Source: Sophora flavescens
Taxonomy: Eukaryota > Streptophyta > Magnoliopsida > Fabales > Fabaceae
NCBI GenBank assembly: GCA_030762895.1
Contig: CM061068.1
Span: 75,355,228 to 75,419,227 of the forward strand
DNA length: 64,000 nucleotides
Direction of reading: 5' to 3'
Shown here: positions 55,201-64,000 of the stretch, one piece after another
How the letters are laid out: the number at the start of each line of letters is the position of its first letter
Numbering within the stretch: the stretch's first letter is position 1
Program-made: the position numbers and the translations under genes
Notes under the pieces: generated by a model
The model's input: only the letters and a program-made list of their open reading frames with translations
Databases searched by the model: none
Told to the model about the DNA's origin: nothing

Positions 55201-56449
55201 CCGTCATTGAATCATTGAAGTTGGCTTTAATCCATAGAAAATATAACACATTTTGAACGATTGTAATTATTGAAAAATAAACGGTGAAGACAAAATAGTA
55301 GTGCTAGGCTGCTACAATCGTTTAATTTAAAAAAAAAAGAAAAAGAAAACTATTTCAACAAATTATATTGAACCCATTTTTCATGTAAAACATTTACACA
55401 CCAAAATGTGTAATTCATAAAGTAATCACAAATTCGGAAACAAATTAACAAACGCAACTAGCTCTGCTTGTTCAATGGAGTTAGGTTCCCCAATCTAGTA
55501 TGCATTGCAGTTCTACCAACACTGCCTTCAAACTAAGACTCTCCATTCTCGTTTTTTCTTTTCTTTTGTTTCTTGCCCCTAATGTTTGGATTCTTATTTT
55601 TTATTGTTCTGTGATCATATTACCTTCTGCTCTTGGGTGAACATCTTATAAAGAGAACGAAATTATTGATTTATTATTTTGTAATGGCTTTGTTGTGGTT
55701 AGTTCTGCTCTGACATTTTCTGATAATGATATATGATTCAGTTATGCTTAAAACAGATGAAACTACTCGAGCATAATTGAAGTCTTCAGTTTTCAAGAAA
55801 AGGGGGAAAATGAAAAGATAAAATGGTGCTTTCAATCCATATCATAGCATTTTCTACAATTTTACGTAGATTAGGAATTGTTTATGACCATATAAGGTAT
55901 AACAAGCATATATGGTTTAAATGAGTAAGAACGTTTATGTATGTCAAAGAAGCTGTTGCGAGTCCCATCATTTTGGTATCAATGCTATTTGTTTTTTTTC
56001 CATTTTTGTTTCTTCAAATTCACATAGATTACATTGTCTCTGCAGTATCCTGCTATTCACTGTTTCCATTGCTGTTTGAGGCACAAGAGTATCCCATCAA
56101 AGTTCTGTTGCTGCTTCTGCACTCTATTTTGATGTGGTCAGGCTTTTCAGCACAATTTTATGATGGTGCTGAAACCGCAAGAGCACCAAAGGGTCAAAAA
56201 GTAGATCAATTTGGATCTAAAGATAGTTCGAGTGCAGTTTTGAAGAAAGGAGGTTTTGCTATTGGCTGGATAGAGAGCATTTATCTGATTGGTCTTGTAG
56301 TTGTAGAGATAGGGGGCCAATTTTTACACCCTCTACTTCTGAGTGACAAGCTTGCTTTTGTGCCCCTTATGTTAATCTCTATATACTGTGCTTTTGGGGT
56401 CATGTACTCTTGGATTTGGCAGTTAAGATCGATAGTTAAATCTGTTTAA
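49246..56449 (+). CDS. ALG8: ALG8 dolichyl-P-glucose alpha-1,3-glucosyltransferase, 4 coding exons
   Basis: Exons 49246-49998, 51346-51552, 53896-54133 and 56046-56449 join in frame to 533 residues. The enzyme adds the second glucose to Glc1Man9GlcNAc2-PP-dolichol in the ER lumen during N-glycan precursor assembly. Family marks: the luminal acidic motif DFEVHRNW (residues about 44-51), LDYPPFFAYFE, HFQYNGFLIG, LCFKHLF, FPFGRGLCHAYWAPNFW, and FLFGWHVHEKA. About a dozen hydrophobic membrane segments run through it. Exon 3 ends after one base of a Val codon that exon 4 completes. Intron 2 uses a GC donor; the others are GT-AG. Introns 1 to 3 are 1.35, 2.34 and 1.91 kb. The frame is open throughout and appears functional. 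Confidence 0.93.
50165..50293. repeat. GC/CT-rich simple repeat in ALG8 intron 1
   Basis: CT repeats pass into several GCCCCC units and then CCCT-rich repeats. Frames open here translate to Pro/Ser/Leu runs and are artefacts of the repeat. Confidence 0.85.
50297..50465 (+). mobile_element. possible short LTR-like remnant in ALG8 intron 1
   Basis: A TATAAATAGG box, a CTAGTACTTG-rich upstream part and an AATAAGAGAATCAGTGG end resemble a small copia LTR. No partner, primer site or target duplication was found. Confidence 0.3.
51550..51558 (+). other. ALG8: GC splice donor of ALG8 intron 2
   Basis: Exon 2 ends CAG and the intron starts GCAAGG, a good match to the minor GC-AG class (AG|GCAAG). 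Using the GT five bases further on would shift the frame, whereas the GC site joins VLPQ to ISPIVTF in phase 0. The acceptor is CTGCAG before 53896. Confidence 0.8.
51742..53480 (+). mobile_element. degenerate Ty1/copia relic in ALG8 intron 2
   Basis: LTR-like sequence with TATAAATAGGG near 51833, then the primer site TGGTATCATGAGC at 52186-52198 (initiator tRNA-Met), then a gag start at 52215 (MASDLLANNGG). Most of gag, protease and integrase is deleted. The RT linker and N-terminus (HVEPNTAKDALTIPHWKAAI) and RT fragments (VAKGFH, DFTETFS, LVYVDDII, LGNLDYFLGIEV) follow, with many stops. It is on the same strand as ALG8 and is removed by splicing. The 3' LTR was not found. Confidence 0.75.
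53175..53282 (+). repeat. 31-bp direct repeat of the RT active-site region
   Basis: Positions 53175-53205 and 53252-53282 are identical and both encode the copia YVDD stretch. A 77-bp tandem duplication during reverse transcription or repair explains it. Confidence 0.85.
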
Positions 56450-58044
56450 ATTTTGGACTGCTTAGAGTCCATAATTTTTATGAACTTATACCTTCCGTTT
56501 TCTCTTTTTAAACAAGTGATTGTTTGGTATGAATATCATTAAATACTAATAGAAAAATTGTTGATCCTGTCTCAGCCTCAAATTCCACTTTAGGTTAGCT
56601 ATGCGCATAATTAGCTACTACAAACAAATATTCAAGCTCCAATATAGGTTGTCTTAACTCGTTGGTAAGGCTATGCACTTCACAGTAGCATAGATTTGAA
56701 TCTCCTCCCTTTGGACAGAAGTCAACCTTGGTAGAGCCACCGAAATGGGCCTCGACTTGAATAGTACCACAAAAAGTGTTAATTGGGCTGATCTAGCTCG
56801 GCTTGAAATTGGGCTTATCCACTGTTCCAAATTTAAATTAGTTTTAAAATTTAACAAGTTACATATAAGGATGGTAACCATTTTGTTTGTAAAATTTAAA
56901 ATCAATTGTTAAGTGTACTAATTTCCAAATTTATTTATAATTGGCCTAATAGTAAGTAAGCCAAAATTTAAATCTTCAAGATTTAAATTTATTTAACAAT
57001 TATTTTTTTTTAAAAATAAAAACAAAAACAAAAGTGTCGGCAGGCTGGTGAGCTGGCCCGCCCAATCTGCAATCCACAATGGATTTTTGCTAGTCCAAGA
57101 CAAATTCCGCTTGACTAAAAAAATTATACGGCTCAACCTATTTTGTTAGTTCTAGCTTTGTTAAAGGGTTATATGTGTGAGTAGCCTATTTAGGGAAAGT
57201 ATAGAGAAATAAAAGAAATAACCTATTCCTTATTCAAGGTTTGAAAAATTATAATCAGGGATTGTATTCTTTTAACCATTATTAAAAATAAACCCTATAT
57301 GGGAAGTTCTTGGATTATCATTTTTTTTTTGAAGCGATGGATTATCATTAATTTTAGCGCATGATTAATTGATCAAAACATCTATAACATCAACTCCAAT
57401 AACCGTCCATCAGTAAAAGGTGATGGAATTTTGACTGCCCGTAGAAGAAGTTGATGGTCGGCAGTTTAGTCACTGTCCATAATGACTGTAGGGATCCTCT
57501 CCATATTTCTCATGAAAAATGGAAAATGGAAACGTTCATTATTAAAGTTTTGAGATAATATATATGGGTCTTGCTATCGAGTGTCTTAAGGATATTGGTT
57601 AATGAACCCAATATCGAGTGTTTATATTGAAAAACTAAATGTTACACTTTTCGAAATGCTAAATACATTATATTCCATACAAATTTTCATTTTTTTAGTT
57701 CCTTAAACAATGTTCTAATGACACTTATTAGCATTATCTTAAATGTACAGAGACATGTGTATAATATTTATTTATTTTTCTAAAACTTTAAAAATAGATA
57801 AATAGAGAGATGAAAAATGGAGAGGATCTTTTTCCTGCTTATGACAATGAAGTGTGGCCACGTTCGGACAACCACCAGGTTGATAGTGGTTACTGGTTAG
57901 TGTAGAGTGACAACAATGATGTGATGATTGATGATAATGACGCCATAATAGGGGAATTAAGGAAAATGTATTTAATTTCTACGCTCTCTAACTATGTTTA
58001 ATGTATGTTTAAAAAAAAACTATGTTTAATCTAAGTGTGATTAG

Positions 58045-58045
<1 letters not shown>
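56450..58045. other. 3' flank of ALG8 and intergenic sequence
   Basis: No coding sequence was seen. Around 56640-56780 a tRNA-like pair of words (AACTCGTTGGTAAGG and ATAGATTTGAATCTCC) suggests an old SINE, possibly 130-150 bp, without a clear tail or duplication. The rest is AT-rich. Confidence 0.4.

Positions 58046-58047
<2 letters not shown>

Positions 58048-58130
<83 letters not shown>
58048..58130. repeat. compound (AT)n(TG)n microsatellite
   Basis: About 45 bp of AT dinucleotides pass directly into about 37 bp of TG dinucleotides. Likely to vary in length between individuals. Confidence 0.95.
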
Positions 58131-58131
<1 letters not shown>

Positions 58132-59046
58132 TTTTAAAATGTATATATCTACAAAAATGGAGATGAGATATCACTTGATATAGTATTCTAATATTTAAAT
58201 AACAAAACTCTAAGAAAAAGTATAGTCATTTTAATAATTTTTTTACATAATCAAATATTCTCGTGTAATGCTAACGTAGCTAATTTACTCCCTCCAATGA
58301 GGATGAAAATGTAGTATTCAAGGGGAAAATCATTCTTATAAATGTTTTTAATGATAATGTAACATTTTTATTACACACTATATATTTGGTTTATATTTAA
58401 GAAGCTACAAACGTATTTTAGGATAAAATATCTATAAAGTTCCTTTAGAATAAACGTAATACATATTAAATTTATAGTTATGAAATTGTAAATAAGGCAA
58501 AATATTTATAGAATTACTTTTGAATAAACATATTTTTGGGCTCAAAAATATGCCAGAGGATAAATCAAACATAACTGTACTTTTTGGAACCCAAAATATA
58601 TTTACAACAACAAATCAAACATAGCAATAATCTTTGAGGGAAAAAAAATTCGCAAAACAAAACCATAAAATGACAGCGAGGGGCGAAACTACAAAAGCGG
58701 GAAGTGTTAGGACTTGATTAGGACTGAAGCAGTGATATATAGTGAAAGACTGAAAGTGGTGAGTGGAAATTGGTCAAATAGAAAAGGATGAGAGAGAAAC
58801 AGTCAAGGAGAAGGGTATAGTCTGAGGTCACATTCTGTGATTCACATCACATGTGTCCTTGCATGTGTTTCCTTCCATTTCCAGTAAATGGAAAAAATAG
58901 TAGTCATTGGTCAAATTTCATATCTCACTCATGATTCATGATTTACCAGAAAACCTTTCCAAGACATGGAAAGCGAAATGCTTCCTCTCCCATAATTACT
59001 AACCATATATGATTTCATAATAGGATAAGGAGGATATCTATCATCT
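58131..59046. other. AT-rich intergenic sequence
   Basis: No gene, RNA or bounded repeat that I can support. Confidence 0.45.
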
Positions 59047-59540
59047 ATATTTTACATCGTCCATTATATTATTTATATATGGTAAATTTTGGATCAATCA
59101 AATTATTATATGGGTTTGGTCAAAATTTCAAATTTTCTAGTTGTATTTATACTGTAGTCAAATATATGAATACAATATATTGTAGTATAGTATATGTACT
59201 CTTTGTATTCGCAAATTTAACCCATATTAAAATAAAGTTTTTTTATTAAAAAACTTATTATATTGTAAAATAATATTTTAATATAAATTAAAATAATATT
59301 CGTTGTCCATAATATTTTACAATATAATCAGTTTTTTTAATGAAAAAACATTATTTTAATATGAGTTAAATTTGAAAATATAAAAAGCACATATATTATA
59401 CTATAATATACTGTATTCATATAGTTTGACTACAATATAATACAACTAGAAAGTCTGAAATTTTGACCAACCTATGTGATAATTTGATTGGCCCAAAATT
59501 TGTCATATGAGTAGTGTAGTGGATGGTGTAAAATGTGGGT
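59047..59540. mobile_element. fold-back MITE (490 bp, near-complete palindrome)
   Basis: Two arms of about 230 bp are imperfect inverted copies. For example, AAATTTTGGATCAATCAAAT on the left matches the complement of the right-hand ATTTGATTGGCCCAAAATTT. The centre near 59290 is AT-rich. The ends are close to TATATTTTACATCGTCC and GGATGGTGTAAAATGTG. There is no coding capacity. Transcription across it would give a long hairpin RNA. Confidence 0.75.
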
Positions 59541-60408
59541 GGTACACCATGACCCAACCCTTGGATAAGGAACATGAATTGAAAGGGAATCAGTAACAAA
59601 TTTCTACCACTCATCACTAACCTTCCCAACCTGTCTTTCTCTCTTAAATGCATAGAGGATAAAGTTTCTTCAACATTAAATTTGAGACATATGATATGAT
59701 TTTTTAATATACTTTTTAAATACATATATAAAAATAAAATAAAATAAAATAAAATAAAGTAAGATAAAAAAAAATATAATATGAAAAATGATATCAAATT
59801 TTGATATTTAAATAATTAAATAACAAAACTCCTTGCATAATGTATGCCATACCAACTTAGTTACTACCAACAGTACAAACTAATTTCATACATCTTGTAA
59901 TTTTTTTTTCATTTTTGGTGGTCTATTTATTTCTATAACTTAAGCATTTTTTTTTATATAGACGTTGTACAAAATAATGTATATATAGCTGAAAAGTTTT
60001 TGCTTAACTGACACCAACTTTTTGATTGAATTATTACTTAATTTGAAACAAAATTGTATTGTAATTTTTTAGCCTCTAATTTAGCTTATTCTCTCACTTT
60101 CTACTTTCTAGAAGTTGAATCTCTTTCCTAAAAACAAAAATCAAGAGTCATATGAATTAAAAGTAATATTTTTTTTAACTACTGTGACATGTTAATTTTG
60201 ATTGGTGTGATATGGTGTGGGACATAATTTGGGACAGCAAATTTATGTTCGTGAATAATAGTTCTAAAGTCCTATTTAAGTTTTTCACATTTCATGAAGA
60301 TTTTGATATGGAAGAGTTTTTTCTTCTTCTTCTTGTCATATTTACATCTTTCATGTTTCATTTAACTTTTGATTTTATCGTGTGTCACATTCACAATATT
60401 AAATGTCA
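59541..60408. other. AT-rich intergenic sequence
   Basis: Short AAAAT and poly-T repeats; no gene recognised. Confidence 0.45.
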
Positions 60409-60652
60409 TGTGTAGAATCCGCATTAATCCTATCTATGTGGTGCTTTGTGACAAAGCTAAACATAGCCGGTTCCAAGTCCGGATAAAAGGAGAGGGTTGT
60501 GTTAGGCCATCGGCAACCAACGTAAAATTTAGTCGAATCTCTATGACATGGATCAGCGACGTAATAATGTTAATGCTAGGTCGTTGCCCAGAAGTAACAC
60601 GCCGTATAGCTCGAGTACAGTGTCAAATGAGTAAGGGTCGCTACATCGCCGC

Positions 60653-61514
60653 TTGAATGTAGTGAAAAATAAGCAAGGGTTCCCACATTTTTGTGAACGA
60701 GTGTGGGTAAAGAATCTAGTTCACGAGAGTAGGATTCTCTTTGGAACTTGGAATATAGGCACACTTACAGGTAAATCAATGGAAATAGTTGACACTATGA
60801 TTAGGAGGAGGATCAAATTCATGTGCTTACAAGAAATTAAGTGGGTGGGAGAAAAGGCAAAGGAATTAGACTCTTCGGGTTTTAAGCTTTGGTACACTGA
60901 CAAAGTAAAATCGAGAAATGGGATGAGCATATAATTGTGGATAAATATTGGAAGAATGATATTATGGATGTAAAAGGGTTGGAGATAGGATCATTGCCCT
61001 AAAATTTGTAGTGGAACAAGACACCTTTAATGTGGTTAGTGCTTACGCACCTCAGGTAGGGTTAGAAGAACACTTCAAGGTAAAATTTTGGGAGGATTTA
61101 GAAGGCCTAATTTAGGAAATACCGCTAGGCGAAAAGATTTTCTTAGGAGGGGATCTAAATGGGCATGTAGGGAGGGCACCTAGAGGTTACGACGGTTTGC
61201 ATGGGGGATATGACCTAGGGGAGGTAAATGGTGAGGGTAAGTCTATTCTGGATTTTTCATCTGCTTTCAATCTTACTATAGTCAATACGTGTTTTAGGAA
61301 ACGTGAGGAGCATCTTATCAAGTACAAAAGTGGGGTGACAAGCTCTCAAATAGATTTCTTTCTTATTAGGAGATCGGATAGAAAGATTTGCTTGGAATGT
61401 AAAGTCATACCTGGAGAGAGCTTGACTACCCAACATAGGGTCTTGGTCATGGATGTAAGAGTTAAGAGGAGTGTGAAGAGAAGAGGCCACGAAAAGGTTT
61501 CAAGGATCAAGTAG
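60653..61514 (+). pseudogene. LINE endonuclease (AP-type)
   Basis: The first part shows FGTWNIGTLTGKSMEI and FMCLQEIKWVGEKA, matching the N and QE motifs of the exonuclease-endonuclease-phosphatase fold. After a frameshift near 60930 come SAYAPQVGLEEHF, GGDLNGHVG and SQIDFFLIRR with a late QHRVLVMD. The enzyme would nick target DNA to prime reverse transcription. Stops near 60934 and 61115 break it. Confidence 0.75.
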
Positions 61515-61855
61515 TGATAACTGAAGGGTGAAAAACAAAGGATCTTCCAACACAAGGTTTTGGAGGGAGGGTTTTGGGAGGCAAACGGAAGTGCAAATAA
61601 TATGTGGGACAAGATGGCCAAGGGGATTAGGAAGGTAGCTATAGAGACGCTTGGTGAATCAAGAGGATTCAGACCTAGGGGTAAAGAATCCTGGTTGTGG
61701 GATGAAAGTGTGCAAGCTAAGGTTCGGGTTTAAAGGGAATGTTTTAAAGCTTGGTCTTTATGTAAAAATGCTGAAAATTGGGAAAATTATAAGGTGGCCA
61801 AAAAAGAGACCAAGAAGGCATTGAGCGAAAAGCTAGAACTAAAGCTTTTGACGGG

Positions 61856-63550
61856 TTGTACCAATCCTTAGGCACCAAAGATGGTGAGAAATCTATTTAT
61901 AGGCTTGCTAAAAATAGGGAAAGAAAGACAAGAGACTTGGACCAAGTGAAGTGTATTAAGGATGAAGAAGGTAGAGTTTTGGTTAACGAACAAGATATTA
62001 AAGATAGATGGAAGAATTATTTCCACAAGTTATTTAATGAAGGAATATTTGAAGTTTTATCATGCTCACGGGTGCTTGACATCAGAGAGGAGGACCAAAA
62101 TTACACTTTTTATCATAGAATCCAAGAGCATGAGGTAAAAGAAGCTTTGAGAAGGATGGATAATGGCAAGGCAGTTGGACTGGACAATACACCTGCGGAG
62201 GTATGGAAAAGTCTAGGAAATAGAGGCATTAGTTGGCTCGCGAAGTTTTTAATGAGATTATGAGGTCAAAGAAAATGCTAGACGAATGGAGGATAAGCAC
62301 TTTAGTTCCGATTTACAAGAACATGGGAGATATACAAAATTGTGTAAATTATAGGGGGATTAAGCTTATGAGTCATACTAAGAAGCTATGGGAAAAGGTG
62401 CTTGAACGGAGACTAAGAAAAGAAACCAAAATCACCGACAACCAATTTGGTTTTATGCCCGGGAGGTCGACCATGGAAGCAATTTACTTGCTACGACGAG
62501 TGATGGAACAATATAAAAGGGATCAAAAAGATTTACACATGGCCTTCATTGATTTGAGGAAAGCGTATGATAGGGTTCCAAGAGAGGTTTTGTGGAAAGC
62601 CCTAGAAAAGAAAGGTGTTCGGATTGCCTACATTCGAGCTATCAAGGATATGTATGAGGGGGCCACGACTAGTGTGAGAATGCAGTGTGGAGCCACAAAA
62701 GATTTCCAAATAACCATAGGTCTGCACCAAGGGTCAGCTTTAAGCCCCTATCTTTTTACATTGGTCTTGGATGTACTTACGGAGCACATTCAAGAGCCAA
62801 CACCGCGATGCATGCTTTTTGCAGATGATATAGTTCTAGTTGGAGAGTCGAGAGATGATATAAATGGAAGGTTGGAGACAAGCTTTAGAAGCACATGGTT
62901 TCCGTTTGAGTAGAAGCAAGACGGAGTATATGAAATGTAAGTTTAGCAAAAGGCGAAACACATCTAGCTTAGAGGTGAATGTTGGAGACCACAACATACC
63001 ACAAGTCACACGGTTTAAATATCTTGGGTCTATTATACAAAATGACGAAGAAATTGAGGGAGATGTAAACCATCGAGTTCAATTAGGGTGGTCGAAATGG
63101 AGGAAGGCTTCGGGTTTTTTGTGTGATAAAAAGGTACCTCTTAAGCTAAATGGAAAATTTTACCGTACAGCTATTAGACCAGCGATGTTGTATTGGATGG
63201 AGTGTTGGGCGGTAAAAAATCAACATGAGATAAAAATCATTGTAGCAGAGATGAGAATGTTGCGCTGGATGAGCGGAAAAACTAGACGTGATAGGATTAT
63301 GAATGATAGCATTAGAGAGGGAGTTGGGGTAGCACCTATTGTAGAAAAGATAGTTGAATATCGACTTAGGTGGTTTGGGTATGTATGGAGGAGACCTTTA
63401 GATTATGTAGTAAGGAGAGTGGACCAGGTGGAGGGCAATCCAATAGCTAGAGACAGAGGTAGGCCAAGAAAAACTATAGGAGAAACTATTAAGAAAGATT
63501 TGGAGGCCAATGATTTAACTATTAATATGATTCATGGTAGAACATTATGA
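61856..63550 (+). pseudogene. LINE reverse transcriptase and C-terminal domain
   Basis: Three segments in alternating frames (shifts near 62240 and 62870) give the RT: LVPIYKNMGDIQNCVNYRGI, FGFMPGRSTMEAI, FIDLRKAYDRVPREVLW, GLHQGSALSPYLF and the catalytic FADDIVLV near 62818. The tail (FKYLGSIIQNDEEI, WMSGKTRRDRIMND, LRWFGYVWRRP) is typical of plant RTE elements. It ends IHGRTL, where a stop probably replaced Trp, and the sequence after it still reads RRTIHVADPT in frame. Confidence 0.85.
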
Positions 63551-63736
63551 CGCCGTACGATCCATGTAGCCGACCCCACCTAGTGGGATAAGGCTTGATT
63601 GTTGTTGTTGTTGTGTAGAATCCGCATTAGATGTCATGTTAGCTCATCGATGATTAACAATTAAACATGTTAAACTAATGTTATTAAGGTCAACTGGGAC
63701 AACAAATCGGGAAAAAAATTGTTTTAGGTTGAATTC

Positions 63737-64000
63737 TGTAACATCCTAAAATTGTAGTATAGTCTTTTTAATTAAAAGATTAAGATATCATGAGATTTAG
63801 TGGAATGAATTGATAGTATAAAATTTTATTAGAATGATATAATAATTATAAAATAATAAATAAAAAAAAGGTGGCGATTTGGCTTTAGCCAAATCAGAGT
63901 TGCACTGCAACACATAAGGAGGAATTTGTTTGAATTCCTAGAAGATAGGGTGGCGGGTCCCACCTATATTTAAAACGAATTAAAGGAGACTGAAGCAAAT
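63737..64000 (+). mobile_element. possible start of another TGTAAC-type LTR, cut by the window end
   Basis: TGTAACATCCTAAAATTG resembles the starts at 28163 and 39529. The following 260 bp are non-coding. The other end lies outside the window, so target duplication and type cannot be checked. Confidence 0.35.

Larger units (their letters stand above)
60427..63611 (+). mobile_element. RTE-clade LINE, full length but inactive
   Basis: An 18-bp target duplication TGTGTAGAATCCGCATTA at 60409-60426 and 63612-63629 brackets 3.2 kb (edge ambiguity of a few bases against the tail). The 3' end is a short (TTG)n tail, as in plant RTE elements. Endonuclease and reverse transcriptase are encoded in order on the plus strand, with no LTRs. 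Frameshifts and stops in both domains make it defective. Confidence 0.85.

Overview
This window is plant nuclear DNA with few genes and many transposons. It carries spliced host genes, LTR retrotransposons, hAT and Tourist-type elements, tRNA-derived SINEs, an RTE-type LINE and an endogenous pararetrovirus. I read it as a eudicot and, with less confidence, a papilionoid legume, because the pararetrovirus looks like Soymovirus, a genus mostly described from legumes. The species cannot be fixed from the sequence alone.

Layout. 0.7-1.1 kb: a small hAT-like element. 1.39-16.01 kb: one near-complete, circularly permuted pararetrovirus genome of about 7.8 kb on the plus strand. It starts and ends in the same 18-bp motif and is split inside its transactivator gene by a 6.7-kb minus-strand array of a non-autonomous LTR retrotransposon (LTR, interior, LTR, truncated interior). 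The viral order is small ORFs, coat protein, protease/RT/RNase H, transactivator, promoter with two as-1-like sites, leader, movement protein, three small ORFs, tRNA-Met primer site, small ORF. Most large viral frames carry stops or frameshifts, so it is a fossil. 16-23 kb: MITEs, SINEs and hAT elements with good target duplications. 23.0 kb: a small intact gene for a tail-anchored-looking protein. 23.5-26.3 kb: an AT-rich higher-order tandem repeat. 26.8-31.1 kb: two hAT-like elements; the second holds a 5S-rRNA-like palindromic element, which itself holds a 1.8-kb solo LTR. 32.2-45.6 kb: a minus-strand Ty3/gypsy chromovirus with a Ty1/copia element and a 3.7-kb solo LTR inserted in it. 48.2-56.4 kb: the one clear conserved host gene, a four-coding-exon ALG8 glucosyltransferase with a GC-AG intron and a copia relic in intron 2. 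56.5-60.4 kb: AT-rich spacer with microsatellites and a fold-back MITE. 60.4-63.6 kb: a full-length but broken RTE-clade LINE. 63.7 kb to the end: the likely start of another LTR.

How the parts relate. Only ALG8 and the small 23-kb gene look like functioning host genes. The rest is a layered record of insertions whose order can be read from nesting and target-site duplications. The features most worth following up are the pararetrovirus (its termini, the tandemly duplicated small ORF, and the primer site lying downstream of the movement gene), the odd viral/LTR junction, the 5S-derived palindrome, and the gypsy polymerase frame that runs into its own 3' LTR.
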